Assembly (NCBI GenBank): GCA_955652025.1
Contig: CATPAO010000013.1
Location: 1-17,176 of the forward strand
Length of the DNA: 17,176 nt
Direction: 5' to 3'
Origin: Casimicrobiaceae bacterium
GTDB taxonomy: Bacteria; Pseudomonadota; Gammaproteobacteria; Burkholderiales; Casimicrobiaceae
A program made the position numbers and the translations under genes. Below the pieces are notes generated by a model. That model made no database searches and was not told the DNA's origin. It was given only the letters and a program-made list of their open reading frames with translations. How positions within the stretch are numbered: position 1 is the stretch's first letter; each line of letters opens with the position of its first letter. Below, piece after piece: positions 15,910-17,176 of the stretch.

Positions 15910-16119
15910 TCAGGGGACCGGGTCGTAGCCGCCCGGATGATACGGGTGACAGCGGCAGATGCGACGCGCGGCCAGTAGGGCGCCTTTGCCTCCGCCATGG
16001 CGCTCGATCGCTTCCTTCGCGTAATCGGAGCAGCTTGGAAAAAAGCGGCAGTTCGCGCCCAGAAACGGGCGCAACAGCAGCTGATAGCCGCGCACCAGCA
16101 TGAGCAGCAGTCGCTTCAC
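15910..16119 (-). CDS. yidD: Membrane protein insertion efficiency factor YidD
   Basis: YidD is a small protein that assists YidC-dependent insertion at the inner face of the inner membrane. The 69-residue product has the family sequence LVRGYQLLLRPFLGANCRFFPSCSDYAKEAI and the C-terminal CRCHPYHPGGYDPVP. These contain the conserved cysteines (C24, C30, C54, C56) and the H-P-GG-DP motif. The start is a GTG at 16119 that overlaps the rnpA stop as GTGA, indicating coupled translation. A GTG start at a 4-base overlap is normal for this gene pair. Its place between rnpA and yidC is the conserved order. Confidence 0.96.
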   Translation of the reverse strand: MKRLLLMLVRGYQLLLRPFLGANCRFFPSCSDYAKEAIERHGGGKGALLAARRICRCHPYHPGGYDPVP

Positions 16120-16463
16120 TTCGATTCCGCGACCAGAAGCGCGCGCAAAAGGGTCGAGCCTTCTTCCGCCGCGGCGACGATCTCGGCCGGCGCAACCGCG
16201 CGTTTCACGCGGACGATCAGGTCATAGGCTTCGATCGCAGGACGCGCGGCGCGCAGCGTTGCGCGGAGACGACGCCGCAGGCGATTGCGATCGATCGCGC
16301 GCGGAATCGACTTGCGTGCGATCACGTAACCGATCCTGCCGGGAGGGGTCGTCGCCGGCGCGGCGACGAGTTGCAGATAGCGGCCATCGAGCCTCCGACC
16401 CGACTGGAACACCGCTTCGAATGCGCCGGTGCCGCGTAGACGATAGGCTCGGCTGCCGCGCAA
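16116..16463 (-). CDS. rnpA: Ribonuclease P protein component
   Basis: RnpA is the basic protein subunit that helps the RNase P RNA bind and cut pre-tRNA 5' leaders. The product contains YRLRGTGAFEAVFQSGRRLDG near the N-terminus. The RNA-binding signature ARKSIPRAIDRNRLRRRLR has the RNR core, followed by YDLIVRVKRAVA. No ATG or GTG start occurs in this frame near the expected N-terminus. The best candidate is the TTG at 16463, giving 115 residues beginning MRGSRAYRLRG, the usual family length. A CTG at 16490, overlapping the rpmH stop, would give 124 residues. The much longer open frame upstream runs through rpmH in another phase and is not real. The stop overlaps the yidD start. Confidence 0.92.
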   Translation of the reverse strand: MRGSRAYRLRGTGAFEAVFQSGRRLDGRYLQLVAAPATTPPGRIGYVIARKSIPRAIDRNRLRRRLRATLRAARPAIEAYDLIVRVKRAVAPAEIVAAAEEGSTLLRALLVAESK

Positions 16464-16486
16464 TACGCGCGCCGACGCGGAACCGA

Positions 16487-16621
16487 TCAGGCCGACAACC
16501 GCACCCGGCCTTTGGCGCGGCGCGACGAGAGCACTTTGCGGCCGCCGACCGTTTTCATGCGGGCGCGAAATCCATGCGCCCGCGCGCGGCGGATCTTGGA
16601 GGGTTGGAACGTACGTTTCAT
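16487..16621 (-). CDS. rpmH: 50S ribosomal protein L34
   Basis: L34 is a small basic protein of the large ribosomal subunit. The 44-residue product [20 protein letters not shown] continues [20 protein letters not shown] and ends RLSA, a near-consensus L34 of exactly the usual length. The ATG at 16621 is fixed by the universal MKRTFQPS N-terminus. It is the first gene of the rpmH-rnpA-yidD-yidC-mnmE unit and is divergent from dnaA, as in many proteobacteria. The ribosome binding site is weak. A promoter with a perfect TTGACA -35 lies about 100 bases upstream. Confidence 0.98.
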   Translation of the reverse strand: MKRTFQPSKIRRARAHGFRARMKTVGGRKVLSSRRAKGRVRLSA

Positions 16622-16717
16622 GAGGTTTTGCCTTCGTCGCGAAGCGAGCCGCGAGGGTCGCTGATCGACCGTCTAATGCCGGGGAACCGCCGCCGGATTG
16701 CACGGATGAAAAGCCTT

Positions 16718-16749
16718 ATATTAGAGCGCGTTAGTCCCTACTCTGTCAA
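16718..16749 (-). promoter_or_regulatory. Likely sigma-70 promoter of the rpmH operon
   Basis: On the minus strand a perfect TTGACA (complement of 16744-16749) is followed by TCTAAT (complement of 16720-16725) after 18 bases, or by TAATAT (complement of 16718-16723) after 20 bases. The AT-rich -10 region stands out in an otherwise GC-rich spacer. The leader to the rpmH ATG would be about 90 bases. Confidence 0.65.
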
Positions 16750-16859
16750 TGGGGAGGCGCTTCGGCCGTGGGGTTTCGGACCGTGGCGAGCGGTCACTCG
16801 CGCGCCGCGGCGCGTCGCCCAACGAACGGACGCAAACGTCCTGCAGGCAGCGAAACGCC

Positions 16860-16868
16860 TGTGGATAA
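16860..16868 (-). promoter_or_regulatory. Perfect DnaA box (TTATCCACA)
   Basis: The plus strand reads TGTGGATAA, the exact complement of the consensus high-affinity DnaA box TTATCCACA. It overlaps the predicted -35 of the dnaA promoter, the arrangement expected for autorepression of dnaA. Confidence 0.85.
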
Positions 16869-16890
16869 CCCGTTTCAACCCGGCTAGAAT
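16862..16890 (+). promoter_or_regulatory. dnaA: Likely dnaA promoter overlapping the DnaA box
   Basis: TAGAAT (16885-16890) matches the -10 consensus at 5 of 6 positions. Seventeen bases upstream TGGATA (16862-16867) matches the -35 at 4 of 6. The -35 lies entirely within the DnaA box. The distance to the proposed dnaA start is about 100 bases. Confidence 0.5.
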
Positions 16891-16993
16891 GCGAGGCCAG
16901 AAACGGGCGCCGCGCCTACTGCTTCGATGGAATGCGGGCGACGGCACCCGAGCTCTTCCCGGTTCTCGGGGGAGTCAGGAGAAAGAGCCCCTT

Positions 16994-17176
16994 TTGCAAA
17001 TCGCCACGCCACCGCCTGCCTGGGCTGCCTGCCTCGCTACCTTCCAGCGAGAGCTGACACCCCAGCAATTTGCGACCTGGATTCGCCCTCTAGCCTGTGC
17101 CGGCGATGCCGGACGGCTCAAACTCACCGCGCCGAACCGGTTCGTGCTGCAATGGGTCAAGGACCGCTTCGGGAAC
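16994..17176 (+). CDS. dnaA: Chromosomal replication initiator protein DnaA, N-terminal part
   Basis: DnaA binds DnaA boxes at oriC, melts the duplex and loads the helicase. Only 61 codons are in the window. They read MQIATPPPAWAACLATFQRE, then LTPQQFATWIRPLACAGDAG, then RLKLTAPNRFVLQWVKDRFG and N. This is domain I, with its conserved LTPQQFxTWIRPL and APNRFVLxWVKDR stretches, which mediates self-interaction and helicase contact. The ATPase and DNA-binding domains lie beyond the edge. No ATG or GTG exists in this frame upstream within the candidate region. The TTG at 16994 is the best start, with an AGGAG (16977-16981) 12 bases away, which is longer than usual, so the start is uncertain. The gene is divergent from rpmH. 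Confidence 0.94.
   Translation, partial: MQIATPPPAWAACLATFQRELTPQQFATWIRPLACAGDAGRLKLTAPNRFVLQWVKDRFGN

Larger units (their letters stand above)
16622..16993. other. rpmH-dnaA divergent spacer, candidate origin region
   Basis: This 372-base spacer between two conserved origin-marker genes holds the rpmH promoter, one perfect DnaA box, and the likely dnaA promoter. It has only one short AT-rich patch (about 16710-16725). I see no cluster of further DnaA boxes, so a complete oriC may include DNA beyond the right edge, for example after dnaA. Confidence 0.5.

Noticed and set aside
16116..16703. A 195-codon version of RnpA.
   Set aside because: The extension crosses the whole of rpmH in another phase. 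Long rpmH-overlapping rnpA genes are known in Thermus, but the extension here shows no independent motif, so I kept the short form.
1..17176. Other CACGTG-containing sequences as further parS sites, such as near 156, 2607, 3346, 6051, 10211 and 13265.
   Set aside because: They share only the central hexamer and lack the flanking GTTTC/GAAAC arms.
1..17176. CRISPR array, tRNA, rRNA or a complete insertion sequence.
   Set aside because: I saw no regularly spaced direct repeats, no tRNA-like cloverleaf and no transposase motif in any frame.

Overview
The window is the replication-origin neighbourhood of a GC-rich proteobacterium, most likely a betaproteobacterium. The evidence is the conserved set dnaA | rpmH-rnpA-yidD-yidC-mnmE and mnmG-rsmG-parA-parB leading towards the F1Fo ATP synthase operon, plus a GTP-type PEP carboxykinase and two parS-like sites. 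I cannot name a genus from sequence reading alone. Nearly all genes are on the minus strand. The exceptions are dnaA at the right edge, a peroxiredoxin gene, and a degraded kinase remnant.

Layout from left to right. (1) 1-925: atpB (partial) and atpI, the head of the ATP synthase operon. (2) 1104-2964: a compact three-gene minus-strand unit. It encodes an Asp-box (BNR) propeller protein, a small gene interrupted by an in-frame TGA, and a MoaD/ThiS-like protein ending in Gly-Gly. (3) 3169-3675: a plus-strand Prx5-type peroxiredoxin, separated from parB by a strong hairpin between the convergent ends. (4) 3833-8155: mnmG-rsmG-parA-parB, each junction a 4-base ATGA overlap. (5) 8156-9694: an accessory spacer. 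It holds two parS-like sites, a small exported four-cysteine protein, a decayed PfkB-family kinase, a possible broken small membrane-protein gene, and two tiny inserts framed by perfect 8-bp direct repeats. (6) 9695-12756: pckG and an AbrB-family membrane protein. (7) 12753-16621: mnmE, yidC, yidD, rnpA, rpmH. (8) 16622-17176: the rpmH-dnaA spacer with one perfect DnaA box overlapping the likely dnaA promoter, then the first 61 codons of dnaA.

How the genes fit together: DnaA, ParA, ParB and the parS sites form the initiation and origin-segregation block. MnmE and MnmG together modify the tRNA wobble uridine, and RsmG methylates 16S rRNA. RpmH and RnpA serve ribosome assembly and tRNA processing. 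YidD and YidC insert membrane proteins, including ATP synthase subunits. The housekeeping part is conventional. The less ordinary material is the Asp-box/MoaD-like unit with its interrupted middle gene, and the decaying mnmG-pckG spacer with its repeated insertion scars. I found no CRISPR array, tRNA, rRNA or intact transposase gene.
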